The notes: generated by a model not told the origin, from the sequence alone. 64,000 bases of DNA from JAIBJN01 sp963748205 (GCA_963748205.1 CAVVIB010000019.1:1-64000); one strand, 5' to 3'; shown: positions 32,519 through 41,781, counted from the stretch's first letter. A program made the numbers and translations.

Positions 32519-34446
32519 TCAGACGGGCTCGATCTCGGCCGGGAGCACGTCCGGATCCGGATCCGGCGCCAGCTCTTCGCGGACGCGCGCATCGAAGTAC
32601 ACGTAGACCGTGGCGATCGCGACAAAGGGAATCGCCACGGCGTAGACGATCCCGGCGACGACGTTGGCGAGCGCGAGAGGCGCGTCGAGCAGGAGGATGA
32701 GAAGCACGCCGAGGACGGGGCCTACGGCCAGCGCGAGCGCGCCGCCGACGATCGCCAGCGTGGCGACCTTCAACCAGTTCAAGCGGACGAGCTTGCCGCT
32801 TCGCCGAAGGCCACCGAGCGCCGAATGGGTCTCCAGCTCCACGATCGGTGCGATCAGGGCCCAGCGGACGGCGAGCCAGACGGCGATGGGGATCAGGATC
32901 ACGGACGTTGTCAGCAGCGAGACGACGATGACCGCGATTGCGAGCGCACCCAGCAGCGGCCTCACGCTGTCGAGCGCGAGCCGGTAGGCATCGACCGGCC
33001 CAACTGGGCGGCCCTCGTCGACTTCGACCAGGGCCCGGGCAGCCGCCGCCTGGACGAGCCCGACGCCCGCCAGCGTCAGCGTTGTCAGGAGGGCGACGAC
33101 GAGCATGACGAGCAGGGTGGCACCCTCGCCGTCGGCGTCGATTCCGGCAAAGCCCGCGGCTCCGACGATCAGCGTCTGCAGGAGAGCGACGACGATCGAG
33201 ATCGGGAGCATCACGAGGCCGATCCCCAGGAAGAGACCGGGCCGCTGCCGATACATCCGCAGCGAGGTAAGAAAGGATCTGTCCCCAGGCGCGGCGCCGC
33301 GCCAGGCGCAGCGGAGTCGACGGTGTCCACGTCGCCCGCGAGATGAGAAGGGCGACGAGTACGAGCAACGCCGCAAGTACGCCGAGCACGACCTGCGGGT
33401 TGTCGAGTGCCCGCTGCAGGGCCTTCGAGCCGCCTGCAATCGCGTCGCAGAAGAAGTCGGTCGCCCCGGTCCCGAGCGCGCCGCCGGCGGGCACCGCGTA
33501 GCTCTGGTCACGCCAGCCCTCGGACCAGGTGATCGGCTCCGTCCACTGGGTCTTCAGGTTGGGGCCGGTGGGGCCGTTGAAGAACGCGCGCTGGAGCTCG
33601 CCCCAGCGGCCCTGGTAGTCGATCCAGGGATACGTCGTCCCGAGCGGCGTCAGGGTCGCTCGGGATCGTGATCACGGTCGGCCGCAGGTCGACGGTCGGG
33701 CCGCTCGTGTCGTCGCAGCCGACGCCCTGCTCCGCCGAGCTGCCGAGGAAGAGCCCCTCGTCGAAGAAGTTCGCGTGCGAGCCCGCGGCCGGGTGGACGA
33801 CGGGATGCGTCCCGTCGACGAGCTCGAGCTTCTCCTCGCCCCAGTCCGCCTGCTCGGCGCCCTCGTGCTGGCTGTAGCCGACCTTCGTCGGCTCCATCTC
33901 GAGCGCCGCCGCGGCGTCCTCGGCCTCGAAGACGAGCTGGATCATCTCCCAGTCGCCCTCGTGCAGGTTGTTCCAGTCGTTGTAGGCGTAGAAGAGCCAG
34001 TACTGGAGCGCGAGCTGGCCCGGGTGGCCGGGGTCGCCGACGACGTGGGCGTAGACGGCCGGCGCTTCGCCCTCGCTCAGGCGCCTGGCCCAGAGCTCGT
34101 AGGTGCAGCCGGGATTGAGCGCGTCTCCGGGGAAGTCGAGGTGGTACTCGTAGAGGCCGCCGGCGAGGTCGTCGGCGGTCGGCCCGATCTCGACGAGGTC
34201 GCCGCCTCCCCACGGCCCGCGCAGTGCGACCGTCGGCTCGTCGAAGAGGAGATCGACGTTCAGGGGCTCGTACGGCTCGCCGGGCCCGCACTCCTCGAGC
34301 TGCTCGACGAGGCGGACGACCGGCGCGTAGCGCTCGGCCAGCTCGATCTCGTCCTGGAGGTCGGCGCCGGCCGGCGCCGCGGCGACGAGTGCCGCGATCA
34401 GGAGAGTTGTGAAGCAGGCGCCAGGCTCGGATGCGCCCATTCTCAC
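32519..34446 (-). CDS. Vps62-domain membrane protein, two frameshifts
   Basis: About 640 residues when the frames are joined. A signal peptide is followed by a Vps62/DUF946-like domain (ELAERYAPVVRL, ALQYWLFYAYNDWNNLHEGD, then HPAAGSHANFFDEG, with His and Asp/Glu rich segments). After a transmembrane helix (VVLGVLAALLVLVALLISRA) comes a C-terminal membrane domain of about six helices with Gly/Ala-rich packing. Breaks are near 33655-33665 and 33285-33300. Fusion of a secreted Vps62 domain to a multi-helix membrane domain is unusual; function unknown. Confidence 0.72.
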
Positions 34447-34462
34447 GCGCGCGCGGGACGCC

Positions 34463-34495
34463 GCCGGGGCCTAGCCGATCGGGTTCTAGGCCGGC
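34463..34495 (-). terminator. Hairpin after coiled-coil gene
   Basis: GCCGG-GG-CCTAG and CTAGGCCGGC pair as a 10-bp stem with a 2-base bulge. The CTA in its right arm is the stop codon of the minus-strand coiled-coil gene, so it fits as that gene's terminator ahead of the Vps62 gene. Confidence 0.55.
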
Positions 34496-35130
34496 TGCTC
34501 GCACTCGCCGGCGACCTGCTCGAGCTCCTCGGTCGTCCGCTCGATAGCGTCTGCGAGGTCGTCGAGGTCGTCGCTGGCATAGAAGCGCCGCAGGACGTCG
34601 GCGACGCTTGCGAGGCAGGCCTCGGCGAGCTCGGCGCGCGCCTGCTCCGCGGCCGCTCGTTCGGCCGCGGAGGAAGCTGCGCCCTCTGCCTCGGCGATGG
34701 CCGCTTCCGCGTCGGCCCTCAGCCGCTCGAGCTCCGCCTGGCTCTGGGCCAGGCTCTGGCCCTTCGCGCCGAGCTCGTCGGCGAGGGCCTCGTAGTCGGC
34801 GCGTGCAGCATCGAGGGCCTCCTGGGCCCCGGCCGCGCCGCTTTCAGCCGCGGACTGGAGGTCGTCCAGCGACTGCCGGAGGTCGGCGACCTGCTGCTCG
34901 AAGCCGGTGGCTTGCTCCTGAAGCTCTGCGTTCTCCTCCTGCAACGCGGCGTTCTCCTCCTCGAGCTGCTGAATCTCGGCCGCGGTCGTGTCGTCGCTTT
35001 CGTCGTCACCGCCGCCGTCGTCATCGAGCTGGAGCACGAGCACCCAGATCGCCAGCCCGACGACCGTGACGGCGAGCACCCCGGTCAGGATCAGCCAGTT
35101 GGTCGAGTGCCTGCCGGGCGGGCTCGACAT
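34486..35130 (-). CDS. Membrane-anchored coiled-coil protein
   Basis: 214 residues: one N-terminal transmembrane helix (WLILTGVLAVTVVGLAIWVL), an acidic linker with runs of Asp, then a long coiled coil (IQQLEEENAALQEENAELQE and onwards to about residue 165) very rich in Ala, Glu and Gln, and a short C-terminal helical part with two Cys. Likely an extracytoplasmic spacer or structural protein. Four bases downstream of the META-domain lipoprotein gene, so co-transcribed with it. Confidence 0.75.
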   Translation of the reverse strand: MSSPPGRHSTNWLILTGVLAVTVVGLAIWVLVLQLDDDGGGDDESDDTTAAEIQQLEEENAALQEENAELQEQATGFEQQVADLRQSLDDLQSAAESGAAGAQEALDAARADYEALADELGAKGQSLAQSQAELERLRADAEAAIAEAEGAASSAAERAAAEQARAELAEACLASVADVLRRFYASDDLDDLADAIERTTEELEQVAGECEQPA

Positions 35131-35134
35131 CCGC

Positions 35135-35551
35135 TCAGGAGGCCCCGAAGCGGAGGGTCTCTTCCCCGTCGGTCGAGAGGACGAGCTCGCCGTCCTCGAT
35201 CGCCCAGGCGTCCGCCGCCTCGAGCGCCGGCAGATACGCGGCCTCGGCCGCGGACTTGTCCTCTTCGCAGGCCATCAACGTCGCCGCCAGCGGGCCGATG
35301 CTGAGTGAGTCGCCGTCGAGCTCGTAGCCGCCGTTGAAGTTGTTGCAGCCGCCGAAGCCGCTCGCCGACTCGTCGGCCAGCGTGAGCGTCGGCACGGAGT
35401 CGTCGGGCGCATCCACGCCGTCGACGAGCGTCCACTCCGTCCCCTCGAGCGGGGGAGCTGCGGCGTCGTCGTCCCCATCGTCGCCTCCGCAGCCGGCCAC
35501 CATGGACGCTACGAGAGCGACAAGAAGCCCAAGGCGTAGGAGCGACGGCAC
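35135..35551 (-). CDS. META-domain (HslJ-like) lipoprotein
   Basis: 138 residues. Lipoprotein signal with lipobox VAGC, an Asp-rich linker, then one META domain with the hallmarks LEGTEWTLVDG, GFGGCNNFNGGYELDG and LSIGPLAATLMAC, ending in ELVLSTDGEETLRF. HslJ-type proteins are envelope proteins linked to stress tolerance in other bacteria. Confidence 0.88.
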   Translation of the reverse strand: MPSLLRLGLLVALVASMVAGCGGDDGDDDAAAPPLEGTEWTLVDGVDAPDDSVPTLTLADESASGFGGCNNFNGGYELDGDSLSIGPLAATLMACEEDKSAAEAAYLPALEAADAWAIEDGELVLSTDGEETLRFGAS

Positions 35552-35608
35552 GGCCGCGCGAGTCTAACGCCCGGGGAACCTGGGTTCATCCTGGAACTGG
35601 AATCGGCG

Positions 35609-36109
35609 CTAAGGCCCGTAGAAGGCCTTCTCGACGATGAAGGCGAGCCCGGCGACGACGAGCGCGGCGACCCCGAACACGATCGAGAGCTGGAGGAGCC
35701 CCTGGATTCTGGTCCGCTGCTCGCGCAGGTGGTCCGCGAGCCTGGCGATCAGCTGGAGCTCGGTCGTCTCGTCGATCTGCGACCCGGACGACGGCGCGCT
35801 GTCCGACAGGGTCGTCCAGAACCGGTTCACCCTCCGTGGGGTGATGACGACGCCGAGCCCGACGATCGACACGACCAGGACAGCCCACGCCGCCCAGGCG
35901 AGGACCTCGGGAGGGCCGTCTTCGAACTCCCCGAGCTGCGTCCAGAGGGCGATCAGCCCCGCCACCTGCGCGGCCACGACGCGCGTGGCCGTCTCCTCGA
36001 TGCTCCGGACGCTGAGCTGTACGAGATGGAGCATCTCCCAGGCGACGCGCACGGCCGGCGAGAGGTCCTGCGCGAGTCGCGGCTGGAGGACCACGTCTCG
36101 GAGTATCAA
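35609..36109 (-). CDS. Membrane protein of unknown function
   Basis: 166 residues with an amphipathic N-terminus, a hydrophobic helix pair (VLAWAAWAVLVVSIVGLGVV, about 68-87) and a C-terminal one (LSIVFGVAALVVAGLAFIV). A polar segment with predicted helix (ELQLIARLADHLREQRTRI) lies between. Start TTG at 36109 is the longest option. No family recognised. Divergent from the LVIVD-repeat gene. Confidence 0.65.
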   Translation of the reverse strand: MILRDVVLQPRLAQDLSPAVRVAWEMLHLVQLSVRSIEETATRVVAAQVAGLIALWTQLGEFEDGPPEVLAWAAWAVLVVSIVGLGVVITPRRVNRFWTTLSDSAPSSGSQIDETTELQLIARLADHLREQRTRIQGLLQLSIVFGVAALVVAGLAFIVEKAFYGP

Positions 36110-36191
36110 ACGTCACGAGTCGGCTTGCAATCTGCGCTCAGCAACTGTTTGATTGCGCGCTCTGTCACTTGGGGGAGGAAGGAGGGCATCC

Positions 36192-37970
36192 ATGCTCAGC
36201 AAGTGGGCATTGGCCGCCCTTTGTGGCGCACTCCTGGCAGCGACGCCTGCGGCGTTCGCGGCCGAACCGACCGGTCACGACCTGGCGAAGGCGAAGCTCG
36301 ACGCGCGGCACAGCGGTAGCGGCTCGGGCGGCGGGACGGGTGACGTCCCGCGCACGAAGAACTTTCGCGTGCTCGGGCATCACGATCTCGGTCTGAGCGA
36401 GACGAACGCCGATGTCTGGGTGCACGGGAACTTTGCGTACGTCGGCACCTGGGGCGATCCCTGCACCGGCCGCGGGGTCAAGATCCTCGACGTCAGCGAC
36501 GTCTCCGATCCGCAACTGATCGGGACGCTTGCGGCGCGGACCGGCACGAGCGCCGAGGACATGGTCGCCCGACGTGTCTCGACGCCGTTCTTCAGCGGGG
36601 ACCTGATGGCCGTCGGGATCCAGCGCTGCGGCGACGACCCGGCACTCGACTCACAGGAGTTCGGCCTACAGCTCTGGAACGTGACGAATCCGTACGCGCC
36701 GGTGTTCCTGACGGAGTTCGGCGTCGGTACGGGCCAGGGCGGAGTGCACGAGCTCGACCTCTTCTCGCGCGGGAATCGCGTCTACGCCCTCGTGGCGCAC
36801 CCGTTCAGCGAGTGGTTCGACCCGTCCGGCCACGGCGACTTCATGATCATCGACGTGACCAATCCGAGCCTGCCGGTCATGACTGCGGACTGGGGAGCCG
36901 GGATGAACGGTTTCTCGCGGGGCCCGTTCTGGGGTCAGGGCGACTTCGGTGCCACGTTTGGCCACAGCGCCCGGGCGAGTGCCGACGGCAGGAAGGCGTA
37001 CGTGTCGTACTGGGATCTAGGCGTTCTCACGTTCGACATCACCGACGTGTCGAACCCGGTGCTCCTGACCCGGACGACGTTCGAGGAGTGGGAGGACGGC
37101 GATGCCCACTCGATGACGCCGTACAGGACGGACCGCGGGCGGAAACTGATCTTCCAGAACGACGAGGACTACGCCGCGAAGACGCCGGCCGAGATCCACT
37201 ACGGCAAGCGACGGAGCGGTGTGGCCAACGAAGGCTTCGCGAGCCCGCCGATCTGGCTCGAGCGCAAGCACCGCATCTCGGGCCGCGTCGTCGAGGCGGC
37301 GAACCAGGGCTGTGCCGTCTCGGACTACCCGGCCGGTACGGCGGGGAAGATCGCGGTCGTCTACACGCCGTTCCCGTTCTTCGATGCGGCCGGCGACGAG
37401 CCGGCCTGCCTGCAGACGGAGCAGGAGGCCGCCGCTGCGGCCGCCGGAGCCATGGCGGTCGTGCACGACTTCGTCGCCGAGAACACGAGCCCGCAGTGGT
37501 TCGACGCAGCGCCGATCGACATCTTCGTGCTCTTCACGGATCACGAGACGGCGCAGGGGATGGTCGAAGCCGGGCACGCGACGATCAAGGCGCGCGAGCC
37601 CGCCTGGGGCTATCTGCGGGTCTACGACGCTCGGTCCGGCAAGCAGGTGGCCGAGTTCGACGACGCGCCCAACGTGCGTGCGCTCCCGGCGCCCCCCGGC
37701 GAGTGGACGATCCACAACACGGAGGTGAGGGGCGACCGCGCGTACAGCTCCTGGTACTCGAACGGGATCGTCGCGCTCGACCTCGCGCCGCTCGACAGGA
37801 ACAGGCCGCGCGACCCGAAGATGGTCGGCCAGTTCGTCCCGACGGGAGAGTCGTCGTGGCCGTACCCGTCCGTCTGGGGCGTGGCGATCAGGTCCGACGG
37901 CCTGATCTTCGCCAGCGACATGGGCAACGGGCTCTGGATCGTGAAGCCGAAGGGGAAAGCAGCCCCGTAA
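36192..37970 (+). CDS. Exported LVIVD-repeat protein with PA-like insert
   Basis: 592 residues. ATG at 36192 is fixed by a purine-rich GGAGGAAGGAGG ribosome site; the signal peptide is MLSKWALAALCGALLAATPA followed by AFA. LVIVD-type propeller repeats are seen as VKILDVSDVSDPQLIGTL, LQLWNVTNPYAPVFLTEF, FMIIDVTNPSLPVM and LTFDITDVSNPVLLT. A segment at about 390-480 (AGKIAVVYTPFPFFDAAG, AAAGAMAVVHDFV) looks like a protease-associated domain inserted in the propeller. Secreted or surface protein, probably for protein or carbohydrate contacts. Confidence 0.82.
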   Translation: MLSKWALAALCGALLAATPAAFAAEPTGHDLAKAKLDARHSGSGSGGGTGDVPRTKNFRVLGHHDLGLSETNADVWVHGNFAYVGTWGDPCTGRGVKILDVSDVSDPQLIGTLAARTGTSAEDMVARRVSTPFFSGDLMAVGIQRCGDDPALDSQEFGLQLWNVTNPYAPVFLTEFGVGTGQGGVHELDLFSRGNRVYALVAHPFSEWFDPSGHGDFMIIDVTNPSLPVMTADWGAGMNGFSRGPFWGQGDFGATFGHSARASADGRKAYVSYWDLGVLTFDITDVSNPVLLTRTTFEEWEDGDAHSMTPYRTDRGRKLIFQNDEDYAAKTPAEIHYGKRRSGVANEGFASPPIWLERKHRISGRVVEAANQGCAVSDYPAGTAGKIAVVYTPFPFFDAAGDEPACLQTEQEAAAAAAGAMAVVHDFVAENTSPQWFDAAPIDIFVLFTDHETAQGMVEAGHATIKAREPAWGYLRVYDARSGKQVAEFDDAPNVRALPAPPGEWTIHNTEVRGDRAYSSWYSNGIVALDLAPLDRNRPRDPKMVGQFVPTGESSWPYPSVWGVAIRSDGLIFASDMGNGLWIVKPKGKAAP

Positions 37971-37980
37971 ACGGGCGACT

Positions 37981-38016
37981 GGAGTGGGCCTCGCCGCAGG
38001 GAGCGGGGCCCACTCC
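37981..38016 (+). terminator. Terminator after LVIVD-repeat gene
   Basis: GGAGTGGGCC and GGCCCACTCC form a perfect 10-bp stem around a 16-base loop, followed by TATT, 11 bases after the stop codon. Confidence 0.75.
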
Positions 38017-38099
38017 TATTACCGAAGTACGGCTACCCGCACCGAGGAAGTGGAGCTGCCGCCCTTGGACGTGCCCGCTCGCTGCGAGAGCATCTCGGC

Positions 38100-38252
38100 A
38101 TGAAGTTGAAGCTCTTCCTCATCTGTCTCGCGCTTGCGATCGTCGTCCTCGCTCTCGGCGGCTGGACGGTCAAGGGCATCCGCCGGACGCTTCGCGCTCC
38201 CGCGCTCGCTCTCGCCGGCGCGCGGCCGCGCGCCGCGGGCGCCCCCGCCTAG
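38100..38252 (+). CDS. Possible small one-helix protein
   Basis: A 50-codon frame starting MKLKLFLICLALAIVVLALG and continuing into an Arg/Ala/Pro-rich tail. It looks like a signal anchor but has only a weak upstream ribosome site. It lies in the remnant-rich stretch 38.1-38.7 kb, so it may itself be a fragment. Confidence 0.35.
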   Translation: MKLKLFLICLALAIVVLALGGWTVKGIRRTLRAPALALAGARPRAAGAPA

Positions 38253-38277
38253 GCGGCGCATCCGAAAGGAGACGCCT

Positions 38278-38435
38278 ATGTCCACGACCGCGACCGGTCG
38301 CATCCTCCATCGCCCGCTCCAGACGGGACCTGCGTTCTGGGCCCCGGTGACCACTAGGACGTGCCCGACAACGTCGAGGAAGTCGCCGCGCGCTACGTCG
38401 CCACGGCCTCGAGCTACGGCATCGAGTTCGTCTGA
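38278..38435 (+). pseudogene. Cupin-type gene with its middle deleted
   Basis: After a GAAAGGAG ribosome site, MSTTATGRILHRPLQTGPAF with WAP reads like the N-terminus of a cupin protein. Within 26 codons the frame changes, near 38345-38357, into DVPDNVEEVAARYVATASSY with GIEFV and stop, which reads like the C-terminal helix of the same kind of protein. The roughly 100-residue barrel that should lie between is absent, so this is an internal-deletion remnant. Identification as cupin is moderate. Confidence 0.5.
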
Positions 38436-38532
38436 TCGAACAACGAGGGTGAGGTCGTGCGAGGGCGGCCTCACCCTCCTGGCTGAGCGGAACACCCCGG
38501 TCGTCAGCCGCTGACTGGGCTACCTTCGGCGC

Positions 38533-38691
38533 ATGCTGCGCAGCCTGCGTATCGAGAACCTCGTCCTCATCCGTGAGGCCCAGATCAGCTTCGGCCCCGG
38601 CCTGAACGCCGTCACCGGCGAAGCGGGCGCTGGCAAGTCCTTTCCAAACAAGGCTGCGGCCGGGAGAATACTGAGACAGCCCGTCTTTTGA
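38533..38691 (+). pseudogene. recN: recN 5' fragment (36 codons)
   Basis: The first 36 codons match the start of DNA repair ATPase RecN: MLRSLRIENLVLI, then FGPGLNAVTGEAGAGKS with the Walker A lysine. Homology stops exactly after the Walker A Ser at 38640. The frame then runs 16 more unrelated codons, through lower-GC sequence, to TGA. The rest of recN (over 500 codons) is not in the window. The break marks a rearrangement endpoint just before the GH16-like gene. Confidence 0.82.
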
Positions 38692-39422
38692 CAGCCGTAG
38701 CTCTCCTCCTGATCCTCCTCGTCGCCGCGTCCGCCTCGCTTGCCTCCGTGCATGATCCGCAGGCAGATTCGGCGGAGCCGCGCACGATCGCGTTTTCCGG
38801 CTACACGTGGGACGTGAAGTCGAGCGCGGGCGCGGTCGGCCCGGGCCCGAACTACTTCTCCGCCTCGACCGGGAACGTCTGGGTCGACAAGGCCGGCCGC
38901 CTCCACCTGAAGATCAGATACACGAACGGTCGTTGGCGAAGCGCCGAGATCGTGAGCAGGAGGAGCTTCGGGCACGGCACGTATAGCTGGGCGCTCGACT
39001 CACCCGTGTACGCGACCGCCCTCGACCCCAACGCCGTCCTCGGACTCTTCACCTGGAGCGACGATCCTGCCTACCACAACCGCGAGATCGACATCGAGTT
39101 CGCGCGCTGGGGCGTCGTCGACGAGCCGGTGAGCGGCATGTACTCCGTGCAGCCCTATGCACACGCCGGAAACGTGCGGCGCTTCATCCAGCCGCGTGTC
39201 TCCGCCTCGACGCACTCCTTCACCTGGAGGCCCGCCTCGGTCCTCTTCAAGAACTCCGTCGCGCCGAACAGGTCCTGGACCTACTCCGGCCCCGATGTTC
39301 CCGCCGCAGGCGGGGAGCACGCGCGCATGAACCTCTGGCTTGTCAACGGCAAGGCGCCGAGGAACGGCAAGGCGATCGAGGTCATCGTCAAGCGCTTCAC
39401 ATTCACGCCGCTCGCGGGCTAG
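38688..39422 (+). CDS. Secreted glycoside hydrolase family 16-like protein
   Basis: 244 residues with a signal peptide (VALLLILLVAASASLA) and a concanavalin-like lectin/glucanase fold. The catalytic-type motif REIDIEFARWG corresponds to the GH16 E-x-D-x-(x)-E pattern. Preceding segments GHGTYSWALDSPV and NAVLGLFTWSDDPAYHNRE are typical of this fold. Likely acts on beta-glucan-type polysaccharides. The TTG start at 38688 overlaps the end of the recN fragment and has no good ribosome site, so the 5' end may have been altered by the rearrangement. Confidence 0.82.
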   Translation: MTAVALLLILLVAASASLASVHDPQADSAEPRTIAFSGYTWDVKSSAGAVGPGPNYFSASTGNVWVDKAGRLHLKIRYTNGRWRSAEIVSRRSFGHGTYSWALDSPVYATALDPNAVLGLFTWSDDPAYHNREIDIEFARWGVVDEPVSGMYSVQPYAHAGNVRRFIQPRVSASTHSFTWRPASVLFKNSVAPNRSWTYSGPDVPAAGGEHARMNLWLVNGKAPRNGKAIEVIVKRFTFTPLAG

Positions 39423-39463
39423 CCACGCTCGAGGCGGCCGTCGGGACGTTCTGAAAAGACGTT

Positions 39464-39949
39464 CTAGATCGTCTTGAACTGCTCGAACGGCTGCCGGCAG
39501 CTCTCGCAGTAGCGGATCGAGCGGCACGGCGTGGGGCCGAACAGGTTCTCCAGGCGCGTCTCCGACGAGCCGCAATACGGGCAGCGGAAGGCGTGCGCCT
39601 CCAGCTGGACGAGCGTCGGGCCGGTCGCCGTGCGCGGGCCGGGCGGGGCGAAGCCCGACTCCTCGAGCTTGCGCCGGCCGTCGGGCGTGATGCGGTCGGT
39701 CGACCACGAGTCGTCGAGGACGACGTCGATCTCGGGCTCGGCGCCGAGCGAGCGCACGGCCTCGGCCATCTGGTCGCGCATGACCTCCTGAGCCGGGCAG
39801 CCGAGGAACGTCGGCGTGAACTCGACGCGCACGTGCTCGCCCTCGACCTGCACGTCGCGGACGACGCCGAGGTCGACGAGCGAGATGACCGGGATCTCCG
39901 GGTCGGGGAGCTCGGCGAGGGCCGCCCAGACCTTCTCCGCGGTCACCAT
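39464..39949 (-). CDS. paaD: Phenylacetyl-CoA epoxidase accessory subunit PaaD
   Basis: 161 residues. N-terminal MIP18/DUF59-type domain (VWAALAELPDPEIPVISLVD, FTPTFLGCPAQEVM) and C-terminal zinc ribbon CPYCGS...YCESC. PaaD is thought to help assemble the metal centre of the PaaABCE oxygenase. ATG at 39949 overlaps the paaC stop. Last gene of the minus-strand paaABCD operon; paaE (reductase) and paaK are not adjacent. Confidence 0.93.
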   Translation of the reverse strand: MVTAEKVWAALAELPDPEIPVISLVDLGVVRDVQVEGEHVRVEFTPTFLGCPAQEVMRDQMAEAVRSLGAEPEIDVVLDDSWSTDRITPDGRRKLEESGFAPPGPRTATGPTLVQLEAHAFRCPYCGSSETRLENLFGPTPCRSIRYCESCRQPFEQFKTI

Positions 39950-40603
39950 GCCGCACCCGGGATCGAGCGGCGCACCATCGTCATCTCCTCGTGCAGCGCC
40001 GCGAAGCCGTCCGTGTGCGTGCCGCGCTCGACCGCCTCGACCTCGTCGCGCCCGAGGAGCGTCACCAGCTCGCCGCGCTGCTCCGGCTCCAGGACGCCGA
40101 GGGCGTACGGCCAGAGCTCGCCGAGGGCGGCCTCGAGCTGCTCGTTGCCCGCGAGCTTCTCCATCCACATGCGCGCGTGCATGCGGTGGTAGGTCTCCTC
40201 GCGGTCCATCTTCGCCGCGAGACCGGCGAGCTCGGGCCAGTCCGAATCCATGAGGGCCTTGACGCGGATCTCGTCCGCCGCCTCGTAGAGCCCGTGGCGC
40301 GCGACGGTGGCCGCCCAGTCGCCGACGAGCTGGAGCTCGACGAAGGGCGTGCACCGGTACTCCGTCGGGCGTACGGTCGAAGGCGATCGCGTCGGCGTCG
40401 CCTCCCTGGACGCCGGCCACCAGCTCGTAGAGGGCGCGCGCGTGCCCGATCTCGCCCTGGGCGATCGAGGAGAACGCGACGTCCTCCTCGAGGAACGGGG
40501 CGACGCCCGTCCACTCGGAATCCCGCCAGCCGAGGACGAGCTCGTCGTCGGCGAAGGCCAGGACCGCCTCGACGGCGGCGCTAGGAGGTGCCTGCGCGCT
40601 CAC
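39943..40603 (-). CDS. paaC: Phenylacetyl-CoA epoxidase structural subunit PaaC, one frameshift
   Basis: About 220 residues, ferritin-like but catalytically inactive partner of PaaA. ADDELVLGWRDSEWTG and EEDVAFSSIAQGEIGHARAL lead; after a one-base shift near 40366-40370 the protein resumes with MDREETYHRMHARMWMEKLA and ends VRRSIPGAAW. GTG at 40603 overlaps paaB by 23 bases. Because flanking operon genes are intact and PaaC is required for activity, a sequence error is the simplest explanation of the shift. Confidence 0.88.
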
Positions 40604-40859
40604 GCGCTTCCCTGAGCTTGACCTTGAGCGAGTAGCCATCGACGCGCCGGTAGTCGCGGTCGAACACGTCGGCGACGTACGGCTCCTCGATCTCGCGGAT
40701 CGCCTCGCGCGGGACGACCCAGAGGGCGACCGACTCGGCGCGGCGGCCGTAGAACTCGACCGCGTACGCCTCGGCGAACTCGAGGTTGGGCGCCTCGAGC
40801 GACCCACCGTGCTGGAACGGCTGGCCCTCGCGCTCCTGGCGGAAGACCTCCCAGATCAC
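40581..40859 (-). CDS. paaB: Phenylacetyl-CoA epoxidase subunit PaaB
   Basis: 92 residues, the small subunit that bridges PaaAC units. WEVFRQEREGQPFQHGGSLE at the start and AVEFYGRRAESVALWVVP in the middle are characteristic. GTG at 40859 overlaps the paaA stop by 4 bases (GTGA), implying translational coupling. Confidence 0.93.
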   Translation of the reverse strand: MIWEVFRQEREGQPFQHGGSLEAPNLEFAEAYAVEFYGRRAESVALWVVPREAIREIEEPYVADVFDRDYRRVDGYSLKVKLREARERAGTS

Positions 40860-41764
40860 GCCGCGTCGGCGAGGACCGCCCGGCGCACCCAGGCCGTCTC
40901 GTCGCGCGAAGCGCGCCGGAGGCCGAGGCGCCGCTCCGTCGCGGGCCCGTGCCCGGTGACGACCCATTTGAGCTCGTCCCAGTCGGGCTCCGAGTAGTGC
41001 CAGGTGCCGGTCTTCTCGTCCTTGCGGAGGTTCGGGTCGGGCACCGTGAGCCCGAGCTCCCAGATCTGGTCGACGTAGCCGTCGAGGAACTGCTGCCGCG
41101 CGTCCTCGTTGGCCTGGCTCTTGATCCGCCACTGGTACATGGGGTCGTTCTCAACCGGGATGGGGTTGCCGTGGAACTGCATGAGCGGGCCCCACCAGCG
41201 GTCGAGCGCCTCCTGCACGAGCTCGCGCTGCTCGTCGGTGCCGGTCATCATCGCGAGCACGACGTCGCGCCCGTGGAGGATGTGGAACGACTCCTCCCAG
41301 CAGATCTTCTTCATGATCCGCGCGTAGGGCGCGTACGAGCACTTGAGGAGCGCCTTCTGGGAGATGATCGCCGCGGCGTCGACGAGCCAGGCGATCACGC
41401 CGACGTCGCCCCAGGTCTTGGTCGGGTAGTGGAAGACGTTGTGGAACTTCGTCTTGCCGGCGATCAGGTCGTCGAAGCAGGCCTCGCGCGGCTTGCCGAG
41501 GTCCTCGACGACGCGGTAGATGAGCTGCCCGTGGCCGACCTCGTCCTGCACCTTGGCGGTGAGGGCGAGCTTCCGCTGCAGCGTGGGCGCGCGGAGGATC
41601 CACTCGCGCTCGGGCAGAACGCCCATGAGCTCCGAGTTGCCGTGCATCTCGATGAACTTGATCAGGGCCTTGCGGTAGTCGTCCGGCATCGGGTCGCCGG
41701 TCTCGACCTGGCCGCCTTCGGCGAGATAGGCGCGAAACTCCTCGTCCGTCATCCGCTCGAGCAC
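40856..41764 (-). CDS. paaA: Phenylacetyl-CoA epoxidase catalytic subunit PaaA
   Basis: About 302 residues, the di-iron oxygenase subunit that epoxidises the ring of phenylacetyl-CoA. Iron-ligand helices are visible at LTAKVQDEVGHGQLIYRVVE (Glu and His) and MKKICWEESFHILHGRD (Glu, His). Substrate-side FIEMHGNSELMGVLPEREW lies at the N-terminus. GTG at 41764 is chosen because the GGGAGG ribosome site lies eight bases upstream; TTG at 41770 is too close and ATG at 41752 more distant. First gene of the operon, divergent from the TetR-type gene. Confidence 0.95.
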   Translation of the reverse strand: MLERMTDEEFRAYLAEGGQVETGDPMPDDYRKALIKFIEMHGNSELMGVLPEREWILRAPTLQRKLALTAKVQDEVGHGQLIYRVVEDLGKPREACFDDLIAGKTKFHNVFHYPTKTWGDVGVIAWLVDAAAIISQKALLKCSYAPYARIMKKICWEESFHILHGRDVVLAMMTGTDEQRELVQEALDRWWGPLMQFHGNPIPVENDPMYQWRIKSQANEDARQQFLDGYVDQIWELGLTVPDPNLRKDEKTGTWHYSEPDWDELKWVVTGHGPATERRLGLRRASRDETAWVRRAVLADAA

Positions 41765-41781
41765 TGGCAATACCTCCCAAC

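Noticed and set aside
36105..36153. ATCAAAC / GTTTGAT inverted repeat upstream of the LVIVD-repeat gene as an operator
   Set aside because: Seven-base arms 35 bases apart are within chance in an AT-richer gap, and there is no regulator nearby.
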